Origin: PoT sp049331405
GTDB lineage: Bacteria > Planctomycetota > Planctomycetia > Isosphaerales > Isosphaeraceae
Assembly: GCF_049331405.1 (NCBI RefSeq)
Contig: NZ_CP186274.1
Span: 4,464,001-4,528,000, forward strand
Length of the DNA stretch: 64,000 nucleotides
Direction of reading: 5' to 3'
The translations under genes were made by a program, and so were the position numbers. Below are positions 1-7,281 of the stretch, one piece after another; position 1 is the first letter of the stretch; every line of letters starts with the position of its first letter. The notes beneath the pieces are model-generated. The model was not told where the DNA came from, made no database searches, and worked only from the letters and a program-made list of their open reading frames with translations.

Positions 1-802
1 GGCCGAGCACCTTCATCCACGGTGAGTTCGGCGAGCGGAGCCAGTGGCCGGCCAGGACGCCGAGCAAGGCCGTCGCGACGGCCGGGATCGTCGAAACAAG
101 CCCTTCGTTGTCGCCGAAGCCGTAATAGGCCTTGACGATCTTGCCCGGGAGGACGTGACGATCCACGTAACCCGCCAGGTTCCCCTCCATCGTGAGATCC
201 CCCGCCTTGCCGCCCGGGACCGGCGTGAACGAGAGCAAGGCCCAGTAGCCGAGCAGGATGCCGACGACGATGAAGGCCAAGGTGCGAGGCTTGAACCTGA
301 GGGTAAGGATCGCGGCGAAGAAGTAGCCGAGCGCGATGCGTTGGAGCACACCCGGCCAGCGCAGGTTCTGGAAGTCGAATCGGAGGATGTTGTTGGCGAG
401 CAGTCCCAGAACGAAGAGGGCCAGGGCCCGACGCGCGACGCGAAAGTAGAGGGCACTATTGGCCCGCCCTTCCTCGCGGATCTTGCCCAATGAGAACGGC
501 AGGACCGTCCCCACGATGAAGAGGAAAAGCGGGAAGATCAGGTCGAGGAAGTGGAAACCTTCCCACTGGACGTGCTCCAATTGCGTCTCGAGGACCTCGA
601 AGGTCTTGCTCGCCGCCGGCGATTTCGTGACTTCCGCGATGAACTTGGACCAGGCGAGGACGAGCCCCTCGCCGCCGATGATCCAGAACATGTCGAACCC
701 GCGCAACGCGTCGATGGAAACGAGTCGCTCGGTGGGCGTGGAGACCGACTTCGTCAGGGCGACGCTCGGCTCAGGGGAGGGTGATTCTGCGACGGTGGAC
801 AT
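1..802 (-). CDS. HGSNAT/DUF5009-like membrane acyltransferase, 3' end outside window
   Basis: About 267 residues are visible from an ATG at 802, and the gene runs off the left edge without a stop. Residues 25-40 read ERLVSIDALRGFDMFW, the N-terminal signature of the heparan-alpha-glucosaminide N-acetyltransferase-like / DUF5009 membrane family. It is followed by hydrophobic segments such as HFLDLIFPLFLFIVG and LALFVLGLLANNIL. Family members are multi-pass inner-membrane proteins thought to move acetyl groups across the membrane onto sugars. The substrate here cannot be told. It follows the PfkB-type kinase by 111 bases on the same strand, so co-transcription is possible. The family call is confident; the reaction is inferred. 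Confidence 0.8.
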   Translation of the reverse strand, partial: MSTVAESPSPEPSVALTKSVSTPTERLVSIDALRGFDMFWIIGGEGLVLAWSKFIAEVTKSPAASKTFEVLETQLEHVQWEGFHFLDLIFPLFLFIVGTVLPFSLGKIREEGRANSALYFRVARRALALFVLGLLANNILRFDFQNLRWPGVLQRIALGYFFAAILTLRFKPRTLAFIVVGILLGYWALLSFTPVPGGKAGDLTMEGNLAGYVDRHVLPGKIVKAYYGFGDNEGLVSTIPAVATALLGVLAGHWLRSPNSPWMKVLG

Positions 803-913
803 GGGGTGCTTCTCGGGGTCGAACGTGCGGGGAAATCGAGAGCCTTGGACGGCCTCCTGGCGATGATCGCGGACGCGTAATCCGGCGATCGGCAAGGGCC
901 GTGGGGGGACGTG

Positions 914-2053
914 CTACTCGGCCGGCGGCAGTTCCGCGACGAACTCCGCCAGCTCGGCCAGGGAAGGACTCTTGGCAGTCCGCACATAGTATCCACTGGT
1001 CGACACGCCAGCACAAAGACTTTCGGCGAGGTCGAGCCCCAAAATCCGGCCGAGGCAGAACCCGGCGTTGAAGTGATCCCCCGCGCCCGTGCTGATGATC
1101 GGCTGCCTGACGAAGGGCCCGTCGAACTTGGCGGCCTCCGTCGCGGTCGCCGCCGCCGCGGCCCGCCTCGGGTGGATCACCACGCAGGAAAGTCCGAGTG
1201 CTTCGCGGATCGCCCGGGCCTCGTCGGCGATGGCACCCTCCGGGTCTGCGTGGCTCGGAAGGTCCAGGACCGCGTTGATCTGGAGTGCCTCCTTGAGGTT
1301 CAGCCCCAGGATCACCTCGGCATGCTCCTGGAATCGACGCAGCAAGCCCAGCGCAGCCCGGATCTCTTCGGGCGTCCGCTTTTCCGGGTCCGCCAGGTCG
1401 ATGAAGATGATCCGAGGCCCCTGGCCGAGCTTCGGCAGGACCTCGTCCGCGAGTCGTTCCCAGATCTGGCTCATCCGGGGGATCATGGTCCAGTTGAGCA
1501 TGCCGACGAGATTCGCGCCGCCGATCAACCCTTCGAGTCTTTCCTCGCCGACCCGCTCTACAATCGTCTCCCAGTGGATCTCGTTCAGGGAGCCGTTCTT
1601 GCCGAGCATGACCTTGCCGTCGTCGAATTCGAGGGCGTCGGTGTGCCCCGGCTGGGCGATGCTGATCAGTTCCGCCCTGGAGGCGAACTCGGCGAAGACC
1701 GGATCCGGGACGGGGAGCCCGAGGCTGCCGACGTACGACACACCCATCCCGAGGCATGCCAGGGCATTGGCCAGGATCGGCCCGTTGCCGCCGAGCTTGC
1801 GATGCTTGACGACGAGCTCGTAGTTGGTCGACTCCCCGGCCGCGGCACGGATCTTGTCCCCCATCGCGCCGATGGTCCGGACGGGGTCGAAGCGACCGTC
1901 CACATAACGCTTGTCGACGACGGCGATGATCTCGTCGACGAACCCGTCGAACCCGAGCAAGGCGCGGGCCTTCGCGGCCTCGCCCAGCCCGGTCGCCAGC
2001 TTCCGCGAGGTCGACGCGCAGATTTGCCCACGAGGACGGTTCATGCGAGCCAT
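914..2053 (-). CDS. PfkB-family carbohydrate kinase
   Basis: 379 residues. The C-terminal part carries STGAGDHFNAGFC (residues about 321-333), the PfkB/ribokinase signature with the GAGD anion hole and catalytic Asp. The N-terminal part has a GFDGFVDEI segment where the family binds its substrate. Members phosphorylate sugars, nucleosides or related alcohols with ATP in the cytoplasm, and the substrate cannot be read from sequence. It is somewhat longer than the usual 300-330 residues. The ATG at 2053 has a GGAG five bases upstream. Its strand matches the peroxiredoxin before it and the acyltransferase after it. A long overlapping reading frame (771-2057) in another frame is Arg-rich and is treated as a shadow. 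Confidence 0.85.
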   Translation of the reverse strand: MARMNRPRGQICASTSRKLATGLGEAAKARALLGFDGFVDEIIAVVDKRYVDGRFDPVRTIGAMGDKIRAAAGESTNYELVVKHRKLGGNGPILANALACLGMGVSYVGSLGLPVPDPVFAEFASRAELISIAQPGHTDALEFDDGKVMLGKNGSLNEIHWETIVERVGEERLEGLIGGANLVGMLNWTMIPRMSQIWERLADEVLPKLGQGPRIIFIDLADPEKRTPEEIRAALGLLRRFQEHAEVILGLNLKEALQINAVLDLPSHADPEGAIADEARAIREALGLSCVVIHPRRAAAAATATEAAKFDGPFVRQPIISTGAGDHFNAGFCLGRILGLDLAESLCAGVSTSGYYVRTAKSPSLAELAEFVAELPPAE

Positions 2054-2194
2054 CCATTCTCCAGGAGACGAGAGAGGAGCCTACCCGATTGGGATATCGG
2101 CAACACTATACTCGTCCCCGGCGCGGTTCGCCCGAGGTTTTTGCGCACAGAGCTCAGACAGCTCAACTTTCGACCGAGCGGGCTCCTGGAACCC

Positions 2195-2689
2195 TCAAGG
2201 ATTCGAGGACGGGGCAACCCCCTCGGACCTCAACGTTTTCAGCATGGCCAGAGTCTCGTCAACATGTTTGTTGACCTGCAACTGAGATGAGAAGATGTGC
2301 CTGACGACCCCTTGCCTGTCGATCAGATAGGTCACTCGACCGGGAAATAGCCCCAGCGTTTTGGGCACGGAATACGTCGCCCGGAGCTTCCCGCCCGCGT
2401 CGCTGAGCAGGTGGAAGGGAACCTGGAGCCTCCCCGAGAACTGGCGGTGCGAGTCGACGGAGTCGGAGCTCACCCCGATCACTTCGGCCCCGGCGTCGCG
2501 GAAGGCCTCATAGCTGTCGCGGAATGAACAGACCTCCGCGGTGCATCCCGGCGTGTTGTCCTTCGGGTAGAAGAAGAGCACGACTTCCGCCTTACCTCGG
2601 AAGTCGCTCAGCCTGACGGTTTCTCCCCCCGAAGCAGGCAGCTCAAAGTCAGGGGCGATGTCGCCCACACCGACGGCCTTGCTGGCCAA
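2195..2689 (-). CDS. bcp: peroxiredoxin, PrxQ/Bcp type
   Basis: Thiol peroxidase that reduces hydrogen and organic peroxides in the cytoplasm. With the start used here it has 164 residues, normal for Bcp/PrxQ. It has the order VGDIAPDFELP, FFYPKDNTPGCT and SYVPKTLG-like elements expected of the family. The peroxidatic Cys49 lies in TPGCT, and a second Cys at 54 gives the CxxxxC pair of atypical 2-Cys PrxQ. The start is inferred to be TTG at 2689, with AAGGAG eight bases upstream. The open frame continues to a TTG at 2803 that overlaps the preceding stop, but those extra 38 residues do not look like the family. It lies directly downstream of the ECF sigma fusion on the same strand and may be co-transcribed with it. 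Confidence 0.9.
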   Translation of the reverse strand: MASKAVGVGDIAPDFELPASGGETVRLSDFRGKAEVVLFFYPKDNTPGCTAEVCSFRDSYEAFRDAGAEVIGVSSDSVDSHRQFSGRLQVPFHLLSDAGGKLRATYSVPKTLGLFPGRVTYLIDRQGVVRHIFSSQLQVNKHVDETLAMLKTLRSEGVAPSSNP

Positions 2690-2799
2690 AGTTCGAACTC
2701 CTTGATGCAGGGACGAGGGCGGATCGGGGCGATCCTCTCGCCACGATCCCTCGGCCCAGCCTACACCAAGGAGTCCGAGACCGCCAGGAAGCTTTGCAC

Positions 2800-5730
2800 T
2801 CAACGGACTTTCGACTTCACGGTGACATCACCGACGTCGCGAACCTCGCCGGGACGCAGCTCGAGTTGGCGAAAGACATCGCCGGTGTCGAGGCGGAAAC
2901 CGGGTTTGGACGGGTTCTGGACGTGGACCGAGACCTTCAGACCTGGCCTGATCCCTGCAACCTGGAAACGGCCTTGGGCGTCGGTCGCCCAGATTTCGTC
3001 ATCGGGCCATAAGCCCTGGAACGAGGGTCCGAAGCCGCCGATACCGGGGAAGTGCGTCTGCGCCATCAGGCCGGATGAAGCCATGGGGAGGCCATCCTCG
3101 TCGACGAGCCGTCCCTTGATCGTCGCTATGGGTTCGAGCCGAACTACCAGGGTTTCGCTCGGCTTGCGGTCCTCCTTCGTCACGGAGGCCCAGCCGACCA
3201 GTCCCCGCTCTTCGTGGCCGAAGACGATGAGACGCGGAGTTCCTGGCTTCAATCCGAGGACTTCGAACGCGTCGCCTTCGAGACTCCTGGCCGGCGTCCG
3301 GACGTCGCTATGACCAGAATACTTGGCGCCGAGGACCGCCTTACCGTCGGGACCGATCAGCCGCCCTTTGAGCGTGTCGCCCCTGGTCAGGTCGAGCGCG
3401 ACATCCAGGGTCGTCGCGTCGACCGGGATATCGAGCATCTGGTAGGCATGGTAAGCGTTGAGGGGCATCGTGATGGCCTCTCGATCCTCCAATCCGCCGA
3501 TCCCCTTGCCCTTGTCGGCCGGCCTCAACCTCGCCCGCAGGTAGGAGAGATTCTCCCCTCGAAGATTCGCGGCAAGCATCCCACGACCTGGCGGGACCGT
3601 GATCCGGAAAGTTGGGTCGACGATGCCACTAGTGCTGAGCTCGGCATCCCCCTCATTCTTATTCCCCGGGGCCTTGTCATAGGCGACATGCTTGGCACGC
3701 ATGGGTTGTCCGGTTGCCGGGTCGACGAGGCGTCCGACGAGGATGACGCCCTTCGGGACGACGAGGTCCTTGACGATCGGGTCGAGCCCCTTCGTATCCG
3801 GGACCACGACCTCCGCGCTCAGATAAGGGTCGATACCGGTGCTCGGGATGACGCGGAGCTTATACGAAACCCCTTTGGGCAGGCCCAGGAGTTCAAAATG
3901 CCCTTTTTCGTCGGTCAGCGCCGAGACCTCGGTCCAGGTCAAGGGCTCGGTCGCCAGCACCTGGATCCCGGCCAGGGGTTTCTCGGATCCTTTCGCCTTC
4001 ACCGTCCCCATGATCGGCTTGGTCGGGCCCAGGACATGCTGAAAGCTGGCGCCGACGAATGGCAGTGCGGGCGGAGGCCCGCCAGGTCGGTTCATGCCTG
4101 AGCCTCGATTCGTCTCCGGGCGAGTCCGGGCCTGGCCCTCGCGGGCCATGGCGTGGAGATACCCCTTCTGCACATTCGGGCCCCGAAACTCGAGCCGGAC
4201 GACCCGATCACGGCCAACACCTCGGATCTCGAAACGACCTTCGCTGTCGGTCGTCCGCGGCTCGATCCAGGAAGGTCCGGAGTACTGGGACACGGCCTTC
4301 CCCATCTCGCCGCGGTTCAGGCTCGTCTCTCGACTCCGTTCGTCCAAGTCGATGACCTCGCGGGAGAAGACCGCGACCCCGGAGACCGGACGGCCTTGCT
4401 GGTCGAGGATACGTCCCCGGAGCGGCACGTCGTCGCGGACGAGCTTGAATAGAGCCTCATCCTTCTTCAGCAACGATTCGGCCGATACCCAGGCCATCCC
4501 GAAGCCGGGAGACACGGCGGCGATCTGGGCACCATGCCAGACGGGGAAATCCCTGTACGGGAAATTGCTCGCCGACTTGTCGAGATCGAATCGGAATCGG
4601 CCGTCGGGATTGGTACCCGCGACCTTCTCGGAGTGGGACTCGGGGATCGTGTTGCCCGTCGCCCTGGTCAGCAGGTCGAAGCTGTAGTGATGCACGTAGA
4701 TCGTCGCGTCGGCGACGGGCTTGCCATCGGGGTCGACCACGCGGCCCTTCACCGGGAACGTACCGACAGCATCGAGCGGGTCGGGTTCCAACGCGGGCCG
4801 GGCCGCAACGACAGATGTTGCCGACGTCGGTAGTTTTGTTTTGGATTGCGGCTCGTCGCCTCGAAGTTCCAAGGCGGCAAGACCTCCACCGGCGATGACC
4901 GTCATGATGACGACGATCGATAAGATTTGCTTGAGTTTCTGAACCATCATGATCTTGAGTACCTCCTGACCGAGGATCACCGCCGAGCCGGCCGTCCCCT
5001 TGATGACGGCCGTCGTCATGGACGTTGATAGAGCGGCCCGGACGGTCGAGTCGATCCATGGCGACGGAACGACCGAGGTGGCTTCGCGAACGCGGAGCAT
5101 GGCCATGCTCGCGGAGCCGGCCTCGAAACCTCGGCGACGGAGCCGGGCCTTGAGTTTCTCGCGGCCTTCCGTCAGTCGCCGTCGCAAGGTCCGTTCGCTC
5201 CAGCGCAATGACTCGGCCGCACGGACGAGAGAAAGGCCTTCGAGGTCGCAGAGGACGACGGCCTGGCGTGCCTTATCCGGGAGCTTCGCGACTTCGTCGT
5301 GGAGCGCCGGGGTCAGCTCATCGGGGATGTCGCGTCCTTCCTTCAAATTCGAGATCGCCAATTCCCCCGCCCTCCTCTCCTGGACACGTCGCCGGGCCTC
5401 GGCGGCGTTGGCCTGGATGGCGACCCTGTAGGCGACCAGATAGAGCCAACCGCCGATGTTGGCGCGACCTCGGAGGCTGCTTGCCTTCCGCACCAGGATC
5501 ATGAAGGTCGCCTGGAAGGCGTCCTCCGCGTCGCTCGGGTTCTGGAGCACGCCCCGGCAGGCCCGCAAGACCAGGGGGCCATGTCGGGCGAGGAGGGACT
5601 CGAAGGCCAACCCGTCTCGTCCCGATAGGAAGCGGTCGATCAGTTGGGCGTCGGAGAGCCCCGTGACCGTCCCCTCGGTGAAGAGGCGTTGGATCTGGAA
5701 CATGGTGGCGCCCGCCGGGTCTATGGTCAT
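2800..5730 (-). CDS. ECF sigma factor fused to a membrane anchor and repeated carboxypeptidase-regulatory-like domains
   Basis: 976 residues from ATG 5730, which is preceded by GAGGGGGA; the frame stays open to 5841. Residues about 29-100 are sigma region 2 (LIDRFLSGRDGLAFESLL, DAEDAFQATFMILVRKA). Residues about 147-198 are region 4 (LPDKARQAVVLCDLEGLS, then a Trp-Ser-Glu-Arg-Thr-Leu helix-turn-helix). A hydrophobic stretch at about 267-288 (ILSIVVIMTVIAGGGLAAL) would cross the membrane. The rest holds about six repeats of the type VKGRVVDPDGKPVADATI, LRGRILDQQGRPVSGVAV and IKGRLVDEDGLPMASSG, which resemble carboxypeptidase-regulatory or Ig-like modules and would lie outside the cytoplasm. 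Planctomycete ECF factors with C-terminal extensions are known. I infer a one-piece sensor-sigma factor. No separate anti-sigma gene is adjacent. Confidence 0.85.
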   Translation of the reverse strand: MTIDPAGATMFQIQRLFTEGTVTGLSDAQLIDRFLSGRDGLAFESLLARHGPLVLRACRGVLQNPSDAEDAFQATFMILVRKASSLRGRANIGGWLYLVAYRVAIQANAAEARRRVQERRAGELAISNLKEGRDIPDELTPALHDEVAKLPDKARQAVVLCDLEGLSLVRAAESLRWSERTLRRRLTEGREKLKARLRRRGFEAGSASMAMLRVREATSVVPSPWIDSTVRAALSTSMTTAVIKGTAGSAVILGQEVLKIMMVQKLKQILSIVVIMTVIAGGGLAALELRGDEPQSKTKLPTSATSVVAARPALEPDPLDAVGTFPVKGRVVDPDGKPVADATIYVHHYSFDLLTRATGNTIPESHSEKVAGTNPDGRFRFDLDKSASNFPYRDFPVWHGAQIAAVSPGFGMAWVSAESLLKKDEALFKLVRDDVPLRGRILDQQGRPVSGVAVFSREVIDLDERSRETSLNRGEMGKAVSQYSGPSWIEPRTTDSEGRFEIRGVGRDRVVRLEFRGPNVQKGYLHAMAREGQARTRPETNRGSGMNRPGGPPPALPFVGASFQHVLGPTKPIMGTVKAKGSEKPLAGIQVLATEPLTWTEVSALTDEKGHFELLGLPKGVSYKLRVIPSTGIDPYLSAEVVVPDTKGLDPIVKDLVVPKGVILVGRLVDPATGQPMRAKHVAYDKAPGNKNEGDAELSTSGIVDPTFRITVPPGRGMLAANLRGENLSYLRARLRPADKGKGIGGLEDREAITMPLNAYHAYQMLDIPVDATTLDVALDLTRGDTLKGRLIGPDGKAVLGAKYSGHSDVRTPARSLEGDAFEVLGLKPGTPRLIVFGHEERGLVGWASVTKEDRKPSETLVVRLEPIATIKGRLVDEDGLPMASSGLMAQTHFPGIGGFGPSFQGLWPDDEIWATDAQGRFQVAGIRPGLKVSVHVQNPSKPGFRLDTGDVFRQLELRPGEVRDVGDVTVKSKVR

Positions 5731-6275
5731 CTGGCCTGATTCCCCCTCGGATCGTTGCCTTCCGCCACTAATAGGGGCGGCTCTCGAGAATCTGGCCAAA
5801 CTTTTTCGATGGATCGCCAACACGACCCGTATCAATTTCAAGGGACGTCGTCACAAATGGCCAGGACCACTCTAGTAACAACACCGGGATCAACTCATTC
5901 AAAGGCATGAAATCTGCAAGAAAGTGGGGGGGGGGCTTGCGGCCTGATTGGTTTCAACGGCGTCTGGAATGGCTTCCTTCGACCAATAACCGACGCTGGG
6001 CCGACGATTGCGTGCGAGAGGTGATGGGACCGAGGATCCTCCCTGACTGAATGGGCTTCGGCTATCTGTGATTTTGACGCAACTTTGCCGATCGATCGTC
6101 CGAGCCTGGCAAACATGAAGATGTCCAAACTCCAGCGAGGGCTTGCGGACGAATGCCTTGCCGCCAACAATCTGGCTGGCCGATTCCCGGCCCACATCGA
6201 CCGGAGTCGGCGGCGAGCCGGCTCCATCACCCAATCCGGGTCGTGATTGATCCAAGAGGACAGGCGTAGAGTCCT
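5731..6275. other. divergent intergenic region
   Basis: The region lies between the ECF fusion (minus) and the NTF2-fold protein (plus) and must hold both promoters. A run of eleven G residues sits near 5925. The open frames here are Arg/Pro-rich shadows without good starts. I saw no RNA gene or strong hairpin. Confidence 0.5.
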
Positions 6276-7220
6276 ATGAAGACACGAATCTCGGTCGCGC
6301 TCGGCGTGGCGATGGTCATGGGTTCCTGGCTGGCCGCTCAGGAGCCGAGCACGCCCAAGGCGCCCGAAGCCCCGGAAGGGGCGGCGGCTGCACGCAGCCA
6401 CGATGAGCAGGCGATCAAAGGAGCGTATGAGGCCTTCTCCCAGTCATTTCAAAAGGGAGACGCCAAAGCACTCGTCGAACTATTCACGCCCGAGGGGGAG
6501 ACTGCGGACGCGGAGGGGGGGATCCTCCACGGCCGCGACGCCCTCTTGCAGCACTACACGTCGCAGTTCGGCGGCGGCACAGGGGACCAGATCAAGACGA
6601 GCGTCGAATCCGTAACCTTCCTCGATGGGATGCTCGCGCGGGCGGCCGGGACCAGCGAGATCGTCCCGGCGGGCGGGGGCGCGACGCACCACTCGCGGTT
6701 CCACGGGCTGCACATCAAGCGCGACGGCCGTTGGTACCTCGCCAGCCTCCGCGAGTTGCCGAGTTCCGACCTCGCCCCGCAGGAGCACCTCAAGCAGCTT
6801 GAGTGGCTGATCGGCGACTGGATCGAGGAGACGGCGGATGCGGTCGTGCATACGTCTTACAAATGGTCGGAGGACAAGGCCTCGATCCATCGGACGTTCA
6901 GCGTGAGCATGAAGGGGCAGCCGGCCTTCACCGGCACCCAGCGGATCGGCTGGGATCCGCTCACGAAGCAGATCAAGTCCTGGGTCTTCGACTCCCGAGG
7001 GGGCTACGGCGACGGGCTCTGGGTTAGGTCCGGGAACCAGTGGTTCATCAAGGCGACGGGGGTGAGGAGCGACGGTCGGGTCGCGACGGCAACTCAGATT
7101 CTCACATTCGTCAACAAGGATCAGCTCGAGTGGAAGTCGACCGACCGGACCCTCGGAGCCGATGTTGAACCGGAAGTCCTGGAAATCGTCATGGTGCGGA
7201 AACCGCCCGAGCCCAAGTGA
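6276..7220 (+). CDS. exported NTF2-fold (SnoaL/DUF4440-like) protein
   Basis: 314 residues. An N-terminal signal peptide (MKTRISVALGVAMVMGSWLA, cut near LAAQE) sends it across the inner membrane. Residues about 40-165 look like the DUF4440/SnoaL cone: AIKGAYEAFSQSFQKGDAKA, ELFTPEGE, GRDALLQHY and GRWYLASLRE match the pattern of SgcJ/EcaC-type proteins. The second half (LKQLEWLIGDWIEE to the end) looks like a separate beta-rich domain often found behind this fold in planctomycete proteins. Enzymatic activity is unknown, because many members only bind small ligands. The next gene starts 62 bases later on the same strand, so the two may be co-transcribed. Confidence 0.7.
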   Translation: MKTRISVALGVAMVMGSWLAAQEPSTPKAPEAPEGAAAARSHDEQAIKGAYEAFSQSFQKGDAKALVELFTPEGETADAEGGILHGRDALLQHYTSQFGGGTGDQIKTSVESVTFLDGMLARAAGTSEIVPAGGGATHHSRFHGLHIKRDGRWYLASLRELPSSDLAPQEHLKQLEWLIGDWIEETADAVVHTSYKWSEDKASIHRTFSVSMKGQPAFTGTQRIGWDPLTKQIKSWVFDSRGGYGDGLWVRSGNQWFIKATGVRSDGRVATATQILTFVNKDQLEWKSTDRTLGADVEPEVLEIVMVRKPPEPK

Positions 7221-7281
7221 ACCATATGCGACACATCTCTGCCCCCATTTCCCCCCCAACTTCGTCTTGAGGTATTCGAAC

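Noticed and set aside
771..2057. 428-codon open frame on minus overlapping the PfkB gene
   Set aside because: Its product is a low-complexity Arg/Gly/Asp-rich string without family motifs; the PfkB frame on the same strand carries clear motifs. It is a high-GC shadow.
911..2290. 459-codon open frame on plus opposite the PfkB gene
   Set aside because: Antisense shadow typical of GC-rich coding DNA; no ribosome site or recognisable domain.
5895..6401. 168-codon minus frame in the gap before the NTF2-fold protein
   Set aside because: Arg/Pro/His-rich, overlaps the signal peptide region of a convincing gene, and has no ribosome site.
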